Source: Verrucomicrobiota bacterium
GTDB taxonomy: Bacteria; Verrucomicrobiota; Verrucomicrobiia; Limisphaerales; UBA8199
Length of the DNA stretch: 46,227 nucleotides
Assembly (NCBI GenBank): GCA_012517205.1
Contig: JAAYVL010000100.1
Coordinates: forward strand, 1 to 46,227
Direction of reading: 5' to 3'
Each line of letters opens with the position of its first letter. Position 1 is the first letter of the stretch. The notes beneath the pieces were generated by a model, which searched no databases, had not been told where the DNA came from, and saw only the letters and a program-made list of their open reading frames with translations. The position numbers were made by a program, and so were the translations under genes. Shown piece by piece: positions 8,298-17,598 of this stretch.

Positions 8298-9554
8298 ATG
8301 AAGATAAAGGGACTCCGCTGGTACATCGCGGGACTGCTATGCCTGGCTTCGGCGCTGAACTATTTGGATCGGCAAACCCTTTCCGTGCTGATTGGCACCA
8401 TTAAGGAGGAACTCAGCCTGACGAACGCCAGCTATGGCGCCATTAACGCGTGGTTCCTGGCCAGCTACGGGGTGATGTACGCCGTCAGCGGGCGCATCAT
8501 AGACTACATTGGCACGCGCCGGGGATTCGTGCTGTTTGTGTCGGGTTGGTCGCTGGCCAACATCCTCCATGTGGTGGCTGCCACCGTGGGCCAGTTTTCG
8601 TTCTTTCGCTTTCTGCTGGGAGTCTTCGAGCCGGGCAGCTTCACGGGCGGAGTGAAAGCGGTCGGCGAGTGGTTTCCCATGCGCGACCGCGCGCTGGCCA
8701 TTGGCATTTTCAATGCGGGTACGGCGGTGGGTTCGGTGGCGGCGGCCCCGATCGTGACTTTCATTGCGGTCACATGGGGCTGGCGATCAGCTTTCTTGGT
8801 CACCGGGGCGCTGGGATTTGTCTGGCTGGTGCCGTGGCTGCTGTTCTTCCGCCAGCCCAAAACGCATCCGCAGCTTAGCGAATCGGAACTCCGGTTGATT
8901 CTGGAGGGCCAGCCGGAGGAAACGGCGCCGCCGCCGCCGCCGCGGCTCCGGCAATTGCTGCAAATGCGCGAAACCTGGGGTTGCGTGCTGGTGCGCGCGC
9001 TGACCGACCCGATCAGTTACTTTCTCCTGTTTTGGATCCCGCTCTACTTTCAAAAGCAACACGGGTTTTGCCTGCAACGCATCGGCCTGTTCATTTGGAT
9101 TCCCTATGCCGCGGCGGCGTTGGGCAACCTTTGCGGCGGCATCATCCCGCGAACGCTCATTGGCCGGGGCTGGTCGTTGGACAAAGCGCGCAAGGGTACG
9201 ATGATCTTTCTGACGTTCACGCTCCTGGTCTGTTTGTTTGCCGTGACCCGGACGGCTAATCCGATGGCCGCGCTCCTGCTCGTGGCGGGCATGACCTTCT
9301 GTCATGGTGGCTGGGGCAACATCACCCTGCCGGCCGAGGTTTTCCCGAAAAGCGCCATCGGCACGGTCACCGGCTTGGGCGGGGCGCTGGGCTCCTGGGT
9401 GGGAGCCCTGGCGATGCTGAGTACGGGCCATGTGGTGGATGCCTATGGCTTTACCCCCATCTTTATTACCTGCGCGCTCTTTTACCCGCTGGCGCTGCTG
9501 CTGGTGTACGTGCTTATTGGCAAGCTCGGGGTGGTTCGGGCACTCCCGCAATGA
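8298..9554 (+). CDS. MFS transporter, anion:cation symporter (hexuronate/ExuT-like) family
   Basis: 418 residues from ATG at 8298. An in-frame upstream start at 8148 would add 50 Arg/Gly-rich residues that do not resemble the family. The first transmembrane segment with ALNYLDRQTLSVL and later VSGRIIDYIGTRRGF (loop 2-3 MFS signature) and the RDRALAIGIFNAGTAVG stretch are typical of the ACS branch of the major facilitator superfamily. Twelve hydrophobic segments can be counted, with a central cytoplasmic loop around residues 200-230. Family members take up organic anions such as hexuronates, galactarate or phthalate with protons or sodium. The substrate cannot be assigned. Confidence 0.85.
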   Translation: MKIKGLRWYIAGLLCLASALNYLDRQTLSVLIGTIKEELSLTNASYGAINAWFLASYGVMYAVSGRIIDYIGTRRGFVLFVSGWSLANILHVVAATVGQFSFFRFLLGVFEPGSFTGGVKAVGEWFPMRDRALAIGIFNAGTAVGSVAAAPIVTFIAVTWGWRSAFLVTGALGFVWLVPWLLFFRQPKTHPQLSESELRLILEGQPEETAPPPPPRLRQLLQMRETWGCVLVRALTDPISYFLLFWIPLYFQKQHGFCLQRIGLFIWIPYAAAALGNLCGGIIPRTLIGRGWSLDKARKGTMIFLTFTLLVCLFAVTRTANPMAALLLVAGMTFCHGGWGNITLPAEVFPKSAIGTVTGLGGALGSWVGALAMLSTGHVVDAYGFTPIFITCALFYPLALLLVYVLIGKLGVVRALPQ

Positions 9555-9584
9555 AAGGAAAGGGCGGCGCGCCCGCGTGAAGGA

Positions 9585-10352
9585 TCAAAGGGGCGCGTCC
9601 GGCCTGGGTCCGACTGCGGCCGGGAAGCGAAGGAAACGCGCCGCGGCGTCAACATCCTTGAGCCCGTGGCCGGTGATCAGGAGCACGATTTGCTCCCGGC
9701 GGCCCAGCAAGTCCGTGCCCTGAAGCCGGCGCAGGGCCGCCACGGTCGCGGTGGCTGCGGGTTCGGCGAACACACCGGTCTTCTCCGCTAGCGTCCGTTG
9801 TCCCCGCACTATCTCCCGGTCGGTCACTATGAGGGAGAATCCCCGGCTTTCCTGGACCGCCCGCCGCGCCAGGTGCGCGTTGGCCGGAACGGAAACGGAA
9901 ATCGAGTCGGCAATCGTGGCGGGTCGCCGGGCGTTCTGGTATTTGCCCGTGCGGATGTAATGATGGATGGCCGCCGAGCGTTCCGCCTGCACGCAGATCA
10001 AGCGCGGCAACCGGGCAGTCAGCCCGGCGGCTTTCAGATCGAGGAAAGCCTTGTGCACCCCGCTGATGATGACGCCGTCGCCGACCGGCACCAGAATCGC
10101 ATCCGGGACCTTAAACCGGTTTTGCTCATAGATTTCCAGTCCCACGGTCTTTTTCCCCTCAAGGGTCAGGGGATGATAGGCGGTATTCCGGTTGAGGCCG
10201 CCCTTGTGCGCGGTGTATTCCAGCGAAAGCTGGAACGCGTCATCGTAGGTGCCGCGCACGGGAATGACGCGGGCGCCATACAATACCATTTGCACGAGCT
10301 TGGCCTTCGGCGCGCTTTCGGGCACGAAGATGATCGCCTGCCGGCCTGCGGC
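9585..10352 (-). pseudogene. C-terminal half of a threonine synthase-like PLP enzyme, fused behind a ferredoxin domain
   Basis: Starting abruptly at AAGRQAIIFVPESAPKAKLVQ, about 255 residues match the second half of threonine synthase (fold-type II PLP enzyme). They include the phosphate-binding glycine segment (LVPVGDGVIISGVHKAF) and the C-terminal TLAEKTGVFAEPAATATVAAL. The N-terminal half, with the Lys that binds PLP, is absent, so the piece cannot be an active enzyme. It is in frame with, and directly downstream of, the broken Fe-S domain of the next entry, so the two halves meet inside a single reading frame at about 10352. A deletion that fused two same-strand genes, or a chimeric assembly, would explain this. 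Confidence 0.75.
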
Positions 10353-12874
10353 TGCGCAGAGCGAGCAGCCAATACACAGGGCCGCGTCGAAGCACGGCAC
10401 CTTGTTCCGGTTGAGGGTGATGGCCTGATACGGGCAGCGCGTGCAATTGCCGCAATGTTCACACAGTTCAGCGTCCACCTGCGGCAACTTCTTGGTCGCC
10501 GGAGAGCCATAAAGTCGGTAATCGGATGCGGCAGCGCCGCGCCGATCAATTCTTTGACGGACTTGAATCCCCGGTCCTGCATGAGAAAACTGAGCCCGGA
10601 GTGCAATTCATTCACGATGCCCAGCCCGTATTTCATCACGATGGTGCAAAACTGCACCGTTTGGGCGCCCAGGGCCAGAAAGTTGGCCGCCGCCTTGTAG
10701 TTCATCGGGCCGCCATTGCCGGACACCGCGATGCCCATGCCCGACACTTTCGCCAGCGTCAAGTTGCTGATCGGCAGCACCCCTTCGCCGGACATGCCGA
10801 CCACCACCCCCTCTTCCCAACGCCGGTCCTCGGCCCGCCGGAGGGTCAGTGACGGGAAGCTGTTGGCCAGGGTGACCCCGGCTTTCTTATGAGGATACTG
10901 GGCGAAAACCTGCTGGATGTACTGGATGATCGGCTGAATGGCGGTGACTGCGGCGGTGAGCTTGAACAGTTTCGGGTTATCCGCCGAGCTGGCTTCCATG
11001 ACCCAGCCGATAATTTTGGCCGCCAACTCCGCGTTCTGGGAAACAATGTCGCCCTGCGCTCCATCGCCGCCTTGGGGGCAAGAAAGGCTGTATTCAACAC
11101 CCATGGCTCCCGCCGCTTCCAGTTTTCGCGTATTCGACTGCCAAACAGCCTTGTCGGCCTGATCCTGTCCCGTGACCGGTCCGCCGGTCGAGGCCAGTGC
11201 GAGCCGGTCCGGGAATTCCCGCACCAACTGCCTTACTTCCCGGCAAACACGGTCGAGTTCATGACCGGAGACATTGTCGCAGTTGGCATAGGTCGAAGGA
11301 CCCAACACGGTCATGTATTCGGAGGGAATATGGATCGGCACCTTATCAAAGGTGGTCTTCATCACCCCACCGGCCCAACCCGCCGCGTATGCCTTGCGCA
11401 TTTGGGCATAACCGTCCGTATGCGGCGCCGCCGAGAGCAGAAAAGGTGATCGAATTTTACGCCCGAAGAACTCGGTTTCGAGCGGCACAGGATACAGTTC
11501 CAAGCCCGCCAGCACGACATGGCTCTTGGCGCGGTTCTTGAGGCGAGGCGGCTTTTTGCCCAGCAGATAGGCCTCGGCCTCCAAAGCGGCGTTCTTGCCG
11601 GTAGCCACTGACTCGACAACCGTCGCCGAGCCTAAAACCATTTCGCCGGCGTAAAAGACGCCCCGCACTTTTCGGATTGGCAGCGAGGATCGGCTTCTGG
11701 TGGCGATGATAACCACATCAAACTCCCGGAAGATCGGGGATTCTCTCCGGTTGACCACGAAATTCTGCGGCCGGGGCGCTTTGCCCTTCGGGAGCATCAT
11801 CCGGGCGAGGCGCAGGCCGGTTATCTTCTGGTTCCGATGCAAGATCTCGAGGGGCTTGCAGCAACTGGTGATTTCGATGCCCTGCTCCAGCAGTATCTCT
11901 CGCTCGTAAGCGGTCAGCGGCATATCTTGCTGCCGGCGCCGGTAAACCAACTCCACCGATAACGCGCCGTGCTTTCTGGCCGTCATGGCACAGTCAACAG
12001 CGACCGCGCCGCCGCCCAGCACGGCGACCTTCCGTCCGGCTACCGCGATCTGCTTCTGCCGTTCCAAATACTCCTGCCAGGAAAGCGCGTATTCCTCGCC
12101 CGGGATGCCCAGCCGCATCGGCTCTTCCAGTCCGGCGCTGACGATGACCGCCTTGTAGTCCTTGAGCAGCGCAGCCGGATCAGTTATGCCTTGGCCGAGT
12201 CGGAAATCAACAGTGCCAAGGGCCTTGATAAACTCGATATCCCGGTTCGTGACTTGCGGGTCGAGCCGGTCATTCGAGATGAGCCGCATCATACCGCCCA
12301 GCCGCTTCCATTGTTCGTACACGGTCACTTGGTAGCCGCGCTGCGCGAGCACGCTGGCGGCGCCGAGACTCGCCGGCCCCACACCGATTACCGCAACCTT
12401 TTTGCCGTTGCATTAAGGTGCCGGGAAACTTCCTAATCCCGCTTGGTGGCGCGCTTCATCACGCTGGCCTGAACCGCGGGAATATTGATCGGCTGGTCAA
12501 ACGTGCGGCGCACACATGCCTTCATGCAGAAGTAATCCCGGACAGACGACTCCGCAAACCCAGCCCAGGGGATTCGCTCCCATGATCAGCGCCCCCGCCC
12601 GCCGGTAATCAGAAGGCGCTCCCATGCGAGCCGCAATGATGAAGTCCGCCAGCGAGCAATCCGCCGGGCAGGCGACCTGACATGGCTTTTCTTCGCAGTA
12701 TTCGCACCGGTTAAGCTCCGCCTGCAATTGGGCGGCGGTAAGTGATCCGTCGTTGTTCTTCATGGCCATTTTACCGACAGCAAGGGCTCTCATAATGACA
12801 CTCCCCGCGAAAGACCGTAACCGCACTTCGGTTGGCCCTTGCTGACCATCGGTTGACTCTGCTCGAGCGGGCAA
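10353..12874 (-). pseudogene. Dihydropyrimidine dehydrogenase-like multidomain oxidoreductase (PreT/PreA type), frameshifted and 3'-truncated
   Basis: Read right to left, the domains follow the order of dihydropyrimidine dehydrogenase. First is a Fer4_20-type Fe-S domain (CEYCEEKPCQVACPADCSL, then GVVCP and, in another frame, DYFCMKACVRRTF). Next is an FAD/NAD(P)-binding domain starting GKKVAVIGVGPASLG, with AVLGGGAVAVDCAM for the second nucleotide. Then comes a dihydroorotate dehydrogenase-like FMN barrel with SLSCPQGGDG (the active-site Cys region), and finally a ferredoxin domain (LCEHCGNCTRCPY, CIGCSLC). I count frame changes near 12537, at about 12405-12425 and near 10505, plus truncation in the second ferredoxin cluster where threonine synthase sequence begins. 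The intact enzyme would reduce pyrimidines with NAD(P)H; this copy looks dead or mis-assembled. Confidence 0.75.
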
Positions 12875-12917
12875 TCCGCATTCATTTCCTCACCCCCGCC
12901 GACTCGCGCCGGCGCGG

Positions 12918-13544
12918 TTATCCATCCTCAACCGCTTTGGCAGCCTCGATGAAGGTTTTGACCCGGGCGTGATCCTTCTTTCCGGGGGCGGCTTCGACCC
13001 CGCTCGATACATCCACGCCATAAGGCCGCGCGCACTGTATCGCCTCGGCGACGTTTTCGGGGGACAGTCCCCCCGCCAGAAAGATTGGGCGCCCCCAGTC
13101 GCGGGCCTGCCTGGCGAGATTCCAGTTGAATGTTTCGCCAGTGCCCCCCGGCAGGCCTGGCGTGTAGGCATCGAACAGCCAGGCATCTGTGCGATAAGCC
13201 CGCACGGCCTCCAGCGATGCCCGATCACGCACGCGAAAAGCCTTCATGCTCATCAGGCCAAATCCCAGGCAATACTCCGGAGACTCGTCGCCATGAAACT
13301 GCAGCAGGTTTAGCCCGCATTCCCGGGCGGCGTGCAGAACCAGCCCCTCCGGCGCATTCACAAAGACTCCCACTTTGATCACCGACGCCGGCAATTTGCG
13401 AATGACGCTGGCAGCCGCGTCCACGGAAATATGGCGCGGGCTGGGCTCGTAGAATACGAAACCGAGCGCATCCGCGCCCGCTTCGGCCGCGGCCAGTCCG
13501 TCGGCCTCATTCGTGATGCCGCAGATTTTGACTTTTACGGGCAT
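12918..13544 (-). CDS. trpF: Phosphoribosylanthranilate isomerase
   Basis: 208 residues from ATG at 13544; the open frame extends 51 codons further up, but that part is Arg-rich and unlike the family. TrpF catalyses the Amadori rearrangement of N-(5-phosphoribosyl)anthranilate in tryptophan synthesis. The barrel begins VKVKICGITN with the catalytic Cys in strand 1, and later has LGFVFYEPSPRHI, LLQFHGDESPEYC, the catalytic Asp region WLFDAYTPGLPGGTGETFNW, FLAGGLSPENV and YGVDVSSGVEAAPGKKD. All phosphate-binding segments are present. It is not in a trp operon here: the decayed oxidoreductase lies downstream and a tRNA gene diverges upstream. Confidence 0.94.
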   Translation of the reverse strand: MPVKVKICGITNEADGLAAAEAGADALGFVFYEPSPRHISVDAAASVIRKLPASVIKVGVFVNAPEGLVLHAARECGLNLLQFHGDESPEYCLGFGLMSMKAFRVRDRASLEAVRAYRTDAWLFDAYTPGLPGGTGETFNWNLARQARDWGRPIFLAGGLSPENVAEAIQCARPYGVDVSSGVEAAPGKKDHARVKTFIEAAKAVEDG

Positions 13545-13739
13545 GCTGTTGCGGCAGCATACCCGCTTTCCCGCTTGGGACAACCGCGTAATGCGCTGCG
13601 CGCGGCTTTTCGTATCTCGAAAAGGGAGCAGTTGCGTGCGCCGTTCATACCCACCGCCAGCCCTCCGCCACGCCGGCACGTTCGCCCGAAAGACCATTTG
13701 CGCCCGGCTTTACTCAGGCCTATACTGCCGCTTCTGGCT

Positions 13740-13815
13740 GCCCCCATAGCTCAAATGGATAGAGCGGCGGTTTCCTAAACCGTTGATCCCTGTTCAATTC
13801 AGGGTGGGGGTGCCA
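13740..13815 (+). tRNA. tRNA-Arg (anticodon CCU)
   Basis: A 76-nt cloverleaf with encoded CCA. The acceptor stem pairs GCCCCCA with TGGGGGT (first pair G-U), the D-stem pairs GCTC with GAGC, the anticodon stem pairs GCGGT with ACCGT around the loop TTCCTAA (anticodon CCT, codon AGG), and the T-stem pairs CCCTG with CAGGG around TTCAATT. It lies 196 nt upstream of and divergent from trpF. Confidence 0.93.
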
Positions 13816-13843
13816 GCTTGCGCGCGATGCCGGGATCGGCCTC

Positions 13844-14377
13844 TTACCAGTTCACCGGCACGGTCAATTTTCGCCCAAAGCGATTGTGGTAATGCAGTTG
13901 GCGCTGCTGCGCGCCGTATTCGTGCACGAGCCGGGTGAGTTTCACGTCGTAGCAGCAGTACTCCGCGATTTCGAGCAGCTTGCCTTCCCGGTACCATTGG
14001 ATGGCTTGCAGCCCCTCCGCGGTCTTCTTCAGGCCAAAGGTGGCCGCGGCGATTGCCTCCAGCGAGAGCCGGTGGCGCAGGGTCTCTTGCAGCTTGAGCA
14101 TCATGTCCAGCGTGGGCAATTGGCGCAGATCAAACGCGGTGTAACCATGTAGCACCTCATAATCGAACCGCAGAATGTTGAAGCCGACGACCTGATCGGC
14201 GCGCTGCAATTCCATGATCAGTTCGTTGACCCGCTTTTCGCAGTAGATCTCGTAAGCGCCCCGCGCGGTGCTGAAGGTCACGCCGACGCTCATGCCCATG
14301 CGGCTGATGTTTTCCCAGCCGCCGACCTCATCGGCTGATTTCTGGGTCTCCAGGTCAAAATAAACAATGTTCTTCAT
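13844..14377 (-). CDS. Predicted 3'-5' exonuclease, RNase H-like (DnaQ/PolB-type)
   Basis: 177 residues from ATG at 14377; 55 further upstream codons are low-quality sequence. MKNIVYFDLETQ gives the ExoI motif DxE, VVGFNILRFDYEVL the ExoII-type motif with Asp, and EYCCYDVKLTRLVHEYG an ExoIII-type YxxxDV motif. This is the DEDDy arrangement of the ribonuclease H-like exonuclease fold, similar to YprB/RNase_H_2 domains that degrade DNA or RNA from the 3' end. Only the nuclease domain is present. It is divergent from the Gfo/Idh/MocA gene, and no partner is obvious. Confidence 0.7.
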   Translation of the reverse strand: MKNIVYFDLETQKSADEVGGWENISRMGMSVGVTFSTARGAYEIYCEKRVNELIMELQRADQVVGFNILRFDYEVLHGYTAFDLRQLPTLDMMLKLQETLRHRLSLEAIAAATFGLKKTAEGLQAIQWYREGKLLEIAEYCCYDVKLTRLVHEYGAQQRQLHYHNRFGRKLTVPVNW

Positions 14378-14540
14378 CGAGGCGTCTTGCGGCGGCGACA
14401 AAGCCAGCCTGCCACCGGGCCACTCTAGCGGACACGGAAAAGCGGGCCTAGGAAAAACGATCGGGGACAACAGTTTCCCTCCCCAATTTCCATTTTTCTG
14501 CCATTGACTTCCCCACGGCGCGCGGCAAAAGATGTGCCGC

Positions 14541-15935
14541 ATGAAAGAAACTGCTCATCCGCTTACGTCTCGTCGCGAGTTTATCAAAACCACCGGTCGC
14601 TTCACCGCCGCTTCCGCCCTGGCGGGCGTGGCGTTGCCACATGTCCACGCCGCCGGGAGTGATCTCATCCAACTGGCCCTGGTCGGCTGTGGAGGCCGGG
14701 GCACGGGCGCTGCCAATAATGCGCTCTCCACCCAGGCGGGCCCACTCAAGCTCGTAGCCATGGCGGATGTCTTTGAAAAGAGGCTTGCCGACAGTTATGA
14801 CAACGTAACGAACTCGAAGCGAGACCTGGTGGACGTGCCGCCGAGCCGCCGATTCACGGAGTTCACCGGCTATCAGCAGGCGATGGACTGCCTCAAGCCC
14901 GGGGATATCGTGATCCTGACCACGCCGCCGGCCTTCCGCTGGGTGCATTTCGCCTACGCCATCAAAAAGGGGTTGAACGTGTTCATGGAAAAACCGGTCA
15001 CCGTAGATGGCCCGACCAGCCGCCGGATGCTCAAGCTGGCCGAGGATGCCGCCGCCCGGAACTTGAAAGTCGGGGTGGGGCTGATGTCCCGTCATTGCCG
15101 GGCGCTTCAGGAATTACGCCAGCGCATTCAAAACGGCGAAATCGGCGATGTCATTCTCATGCGCGGCTACCGGATGCACGGTCCGGTCGGGCATGCTTTC
15201 CAAACCAAATGGCCGGGCGACCCCAGCGAATTGCTCTGGCAAGTGCGGCATTTCCACGCCTTCCTTTGGGCCAGCGGCGGCTGTTTCAGCGACTTCTACA
15301 TCCACCATATTGATCACCTTTGCTGGCTCAAGAATGCCTGGCCGATCAAAGCCCAGGCGCTCGGCGGGCGGCACTACAAGCAGAATCCCGAAGGCGTGCC
15401 CTACGTAGATCAGAACTTCGATTCGTATTCGGTGGAGTACACCTTTGCCGATGGCAGCAAGCTATACATGGATGGACGTTGCATGAATGGTTGCAATGAC
15501 ATTTACTCCAGCTATGTGCATGGCAGCAAAGGCATGGCCATTGCCGCCAAAGCCGGCGACTTCCAGGGGCCTTCCAGCATCTTCAAAGGCCAGAATGCGC
15601 AACGCTCCAACCTCCTCTGGACTTCCAAGCCTCCTCCTGGCCAGACGGACGACCCGTATCAAAATGAATGGGATGATCTCATGGCCGCCATCCGCAACAA
15701 TCAGCCCTACAACGAAGCCAAATACGGCGTCGAAGCCAGCCTGGTCACCAGCATGGGCCGCATGGCCGCCCACACCGGCCAGGAAATTTCCTATGAAGAC
15801 ATGCTCAACTGCGAGCATGAATTCGCGCCCGATGTGGATAAGTTCACCATGAATTCGCCCGCCCCGTTGCCCGCGGGACCGGATGGCAAGTATCCCATGC
15901 CCATGCCGGGGATCACCAAGCAGCGCGAATATTGA
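14541..15935 (+). CDS. Tat-exported Gfo/Idh/MocA family oxidoreductase
   Basis: 464 residues from ATG at 14541 (ATG at 14532 also possible). The N-terminus has the twin-arginine motif TSRREFIKTTG followed by a hydrophobic stretch ending HVHAAG, so export through the Tat pathway with bound NAD(P) is expected. The Rossmann segment LALVGCGGRGTGAANNAL follows, then VFMEKPVTVDGPTSRRML with the EKP motif, and FSDFYIHHIDHLCWL with the conserved His pair of the catalytic region. Members oxidise or rearrange sugars and cyclitols; many exported copies are typical of Verrucomicrobiota and Planctomycetota that feed on polysaccharides. The substrate is unknown. Confidence 0.88.
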   Translation: MKETAHPLTSRREFIKTTGRFTAASALAGVALPHVHAAGSDLIQLALVGCGGRGTGAANNALSTQAGPLKLVAMADVFEKRLADSYDNVTNSKRDLVDVPPSRRFTEFTGYQQAMDCLKPGDIVILTTPPAFRWVHFAYAIKKGLNVFMEKPVTVDGPTSRRMLKLAEDAAARNLKVGVGLMSRHCRALQELRQRIQNGEIGDVILMRGYRMHGPVGHAFQTKWPGDPSELLWQVRHFHAFLWASGGCFSDFYIHHIDHLCWLKNAWPIKAQALGGRHYKQNPEGVPYVDQNFDSYSVEYTFADGSKLYMDGRCMNGCNDIYSSYVHGSKGMAIAAKAGDFQGPSSIFKGQNAQRSNLLWTSKPPPGQTDDPYQNEWDDLMAAIRNNQPYNEAKYGVEASLVTSMGRMAAHTGQEISYEDMLNCEHEFAPDVDKFTMNSPAPLPAGPDGKYPMPMPGITKQREY

Positions 15936-16268
15936 TTTCAGCCTGGCCCTGGCTCCGATTGGGGGCTTTGCCAGCGGGCGTCCGGCGGGTCTGAACGTCT
16001 TGGGGAAGCTCGGCCAGGCGCCGCCGCAGCCGCCCAGGCGGACGCGGAGGATGGGGGAACCGGGCTGGCCTGGGCGGGAGAGGGCGTCTTTGATATGGAG
16101 CCCGCCTTGCCGCCCGCTTTCGGGGCGCCGGGATGGTTGCCGCATGCCCCGCGGGGCTTTGGCGCTGCCAGAAATGGAGGCGTGCCCTTGCGCCGCGATG
16201 GCAATATTCCGCTTCCCTCAACCGAAACTCCTGCTAATGATGGCTCGGTTTCATTTGACGCGCGAATC
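15936..16268 (+). other. Intergenic region upstream of argD
   Basis: About 330 bases with no gene I can support. The argD reading frame stays open back to 16095, but that translation is Pro/Gly/Arg-rich and unlike aminotransferase N-termini. A weak purine-rich site precedes ATG at 16269. No clear terminator or attenuator was seen. Confidence 0.45.
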
Positions 16269-17555
16269 ATGAAAGACATTGTTCCAGCTCCGCCGCCCGT
16301 CGTGCGCAATGATGTGGCGGCGATACAGACGCTTTTCCAGCAGAACGTCGTGCCGAGCTATGGCCGCTTCGATTTGGTGCTAAGCCACGGAGCGGGATGC
16401 AGCCTCTACGACATCACCGGCCGGCGCTATCTCGATTTGGGCGGCGGCATCGCCGTCAACTCGCTGGGCCATGCGCATCCGGCCATCACGGAGGCGCTGG
16501 CCGAGCAATCGCGCAAAATTATCTACTGCTCGAACTTCTACTACCACGAACCGCAAGGCCGGCTGGCGCAGGCGCTGGTCAGCCTGATTGGCCCGGGCAA
16601 ATGCTTCTTTTGCAATAGTGGCGTCGAGGCCAACGAGGGCCTGTTCAAACTGGCCCGCAAGTTCGGGCACGATGAGGGGCGTTTCGAGATTCTGACCACC
16701 TTGAACTCGTTTCATGGCCGGACGCTGGCCGCCATCGCCGCCACCGGGCAGGAGAAGGTCAAAAAAGGGTTCGCGCCAGCGGTGCCGGGTTTTCGCCATG
16801 TCCCCTTCAACGACCTGAAAGCCATGCGCGAGGCGATCTCGCCCGCGACGGCGGCGATTATGATTGAAGGCATCCAAGGGGAGGGGGGCGTGCTGCCCGC
16901 CACGCCGGATTATCTGCTGGGCTTGCGCCGCTTGTGCGACGAAAAGAAGCTGCTGCTGCTTATGGACAGCGTGCAATGCGGGCACTTTCGCAGCGGCCGC
17001 TTCCAGAGCTATCAGCGCATCCTCGAAGCGGTGCCGGGCGGCGAGACGTTCCTGCCGGATGGCATCTCGATGGCCAAGTCTCTGGGGGGCGGCTTTCCCA
17101 TCGGCGCGTTCTGGGTGCGGGCGCCCTATGCGGATTTGCTGAGCGCGGGCTCGCACGGCACCACTTACGGCGGCTCGCCGCTGGCGTGCGCCGTGGCGCT
17201 GAAGATCCTTGAGGTCATCGCGCGCGAGAACCTCGCCGCCAATGCGCGCCAGGTGGGCGCGCAATTCAAAAGCCGCCTGGAGGAGCTTGCCCGCAAATAC
17301 CCGGCGATCATTCAAAAGGTGCGCGGCCTGGGACTGATGCTGGGGATGGAGCTGGCGCCGGCCATGCCTCAATTGCCCGGCGACCCCGCGAAGACGCCGG
17401 CGGTCCGTTTCATTAATCTCCTGCACGCCGCCGGGTTGCTGGCCATTCCGGCCGGCACCCACGTCATCCGGTTTTTGCCGCCGCTCAACCTCCGGCCCGC
17501 GGAAGCCGAGGAAGGGCTAAAGATGCTTGAATCCGTGCTCGCCAATCTGGTATGA
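16269..17555 (+). CDS. argD: Acetylornithine aminotransferase
   Basis: 428 residues from ATG at 16269. A class III PLP aminotransferase that converts N-acetylglutamate semialdehyde to N-acetylornithine in arginine synthesis. The segments GCSLYDITGRRYLDLGGGIAVNSLGHAHP, FFCNSGVEANEGLFKLARKF and NSFHGRTLAAIAATG are characteristic, as is the PLP lysine in DGISMAKSLGGGFPIGAF. The usual DEVQ-G segment reads MDSVQCGHF, with Ser in place of Glu; the Asp that contacts the PLP ring is kept. argF follows 43 nt downstream, supporting assignment to ArgD rather than another omega-aminotransferase. Confidence 0.92.
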   Translation: MKDIVPAPPPVVRNDVAAIQTLFQQNVVPSYGRFDLVLSHGAGCSLYDITGRRYLDLGGGIAVNSLGHAHPAITEALAEQSRKIIYCSNFYYHEPQGRLAQALVSLIGPGKCFFCNSGVEANEGLFKLARKFGHDEGRFEILTTLNSFHGRTLAAIAATGQEKVKKGFAPAVPGFRHVPFNDLKAMREAISPATAAIMIEGIQGEGGVLPATPDYLLGLRRLCDEKKLLLLMDSVQCGHFRSGRFQSYQRILEAVPGGETFLPDGISMAKSLGGGFPIGAFWVRAPYADLLSAGSHGTTYGGSPLACAVALKILEVIARENLAANARQVGAQFKSRLEELARKYPAIIQKVRGLGLMLGMELAPAMPQLPGDPAKTPAVRFINLLHAAGLLAIPAGTHVIRFLPPLNLRPAEAEEGLKMLESVLANLV

Positions 17556-17598
17556 GAGGCTTTTCTCCGGGCAGGCAGCACGCCTGTCCGCTTTGGAT

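Noticed and set aside
10166..10500. 3' continuation of the oxidoreductase frame in its original phase
   Set aside because: After about 10505 the translation turns into Arg/Ser/Pro-rich sequence, while the neighbouring phase shows the genuine ferredoxin cysteines; the frame was shifted.
16380..17462. Minus-strand frame of 360 codons opposite argD
   Set aside because: Antisense to argD with Gln/Arg/His-rich translation and no domain.
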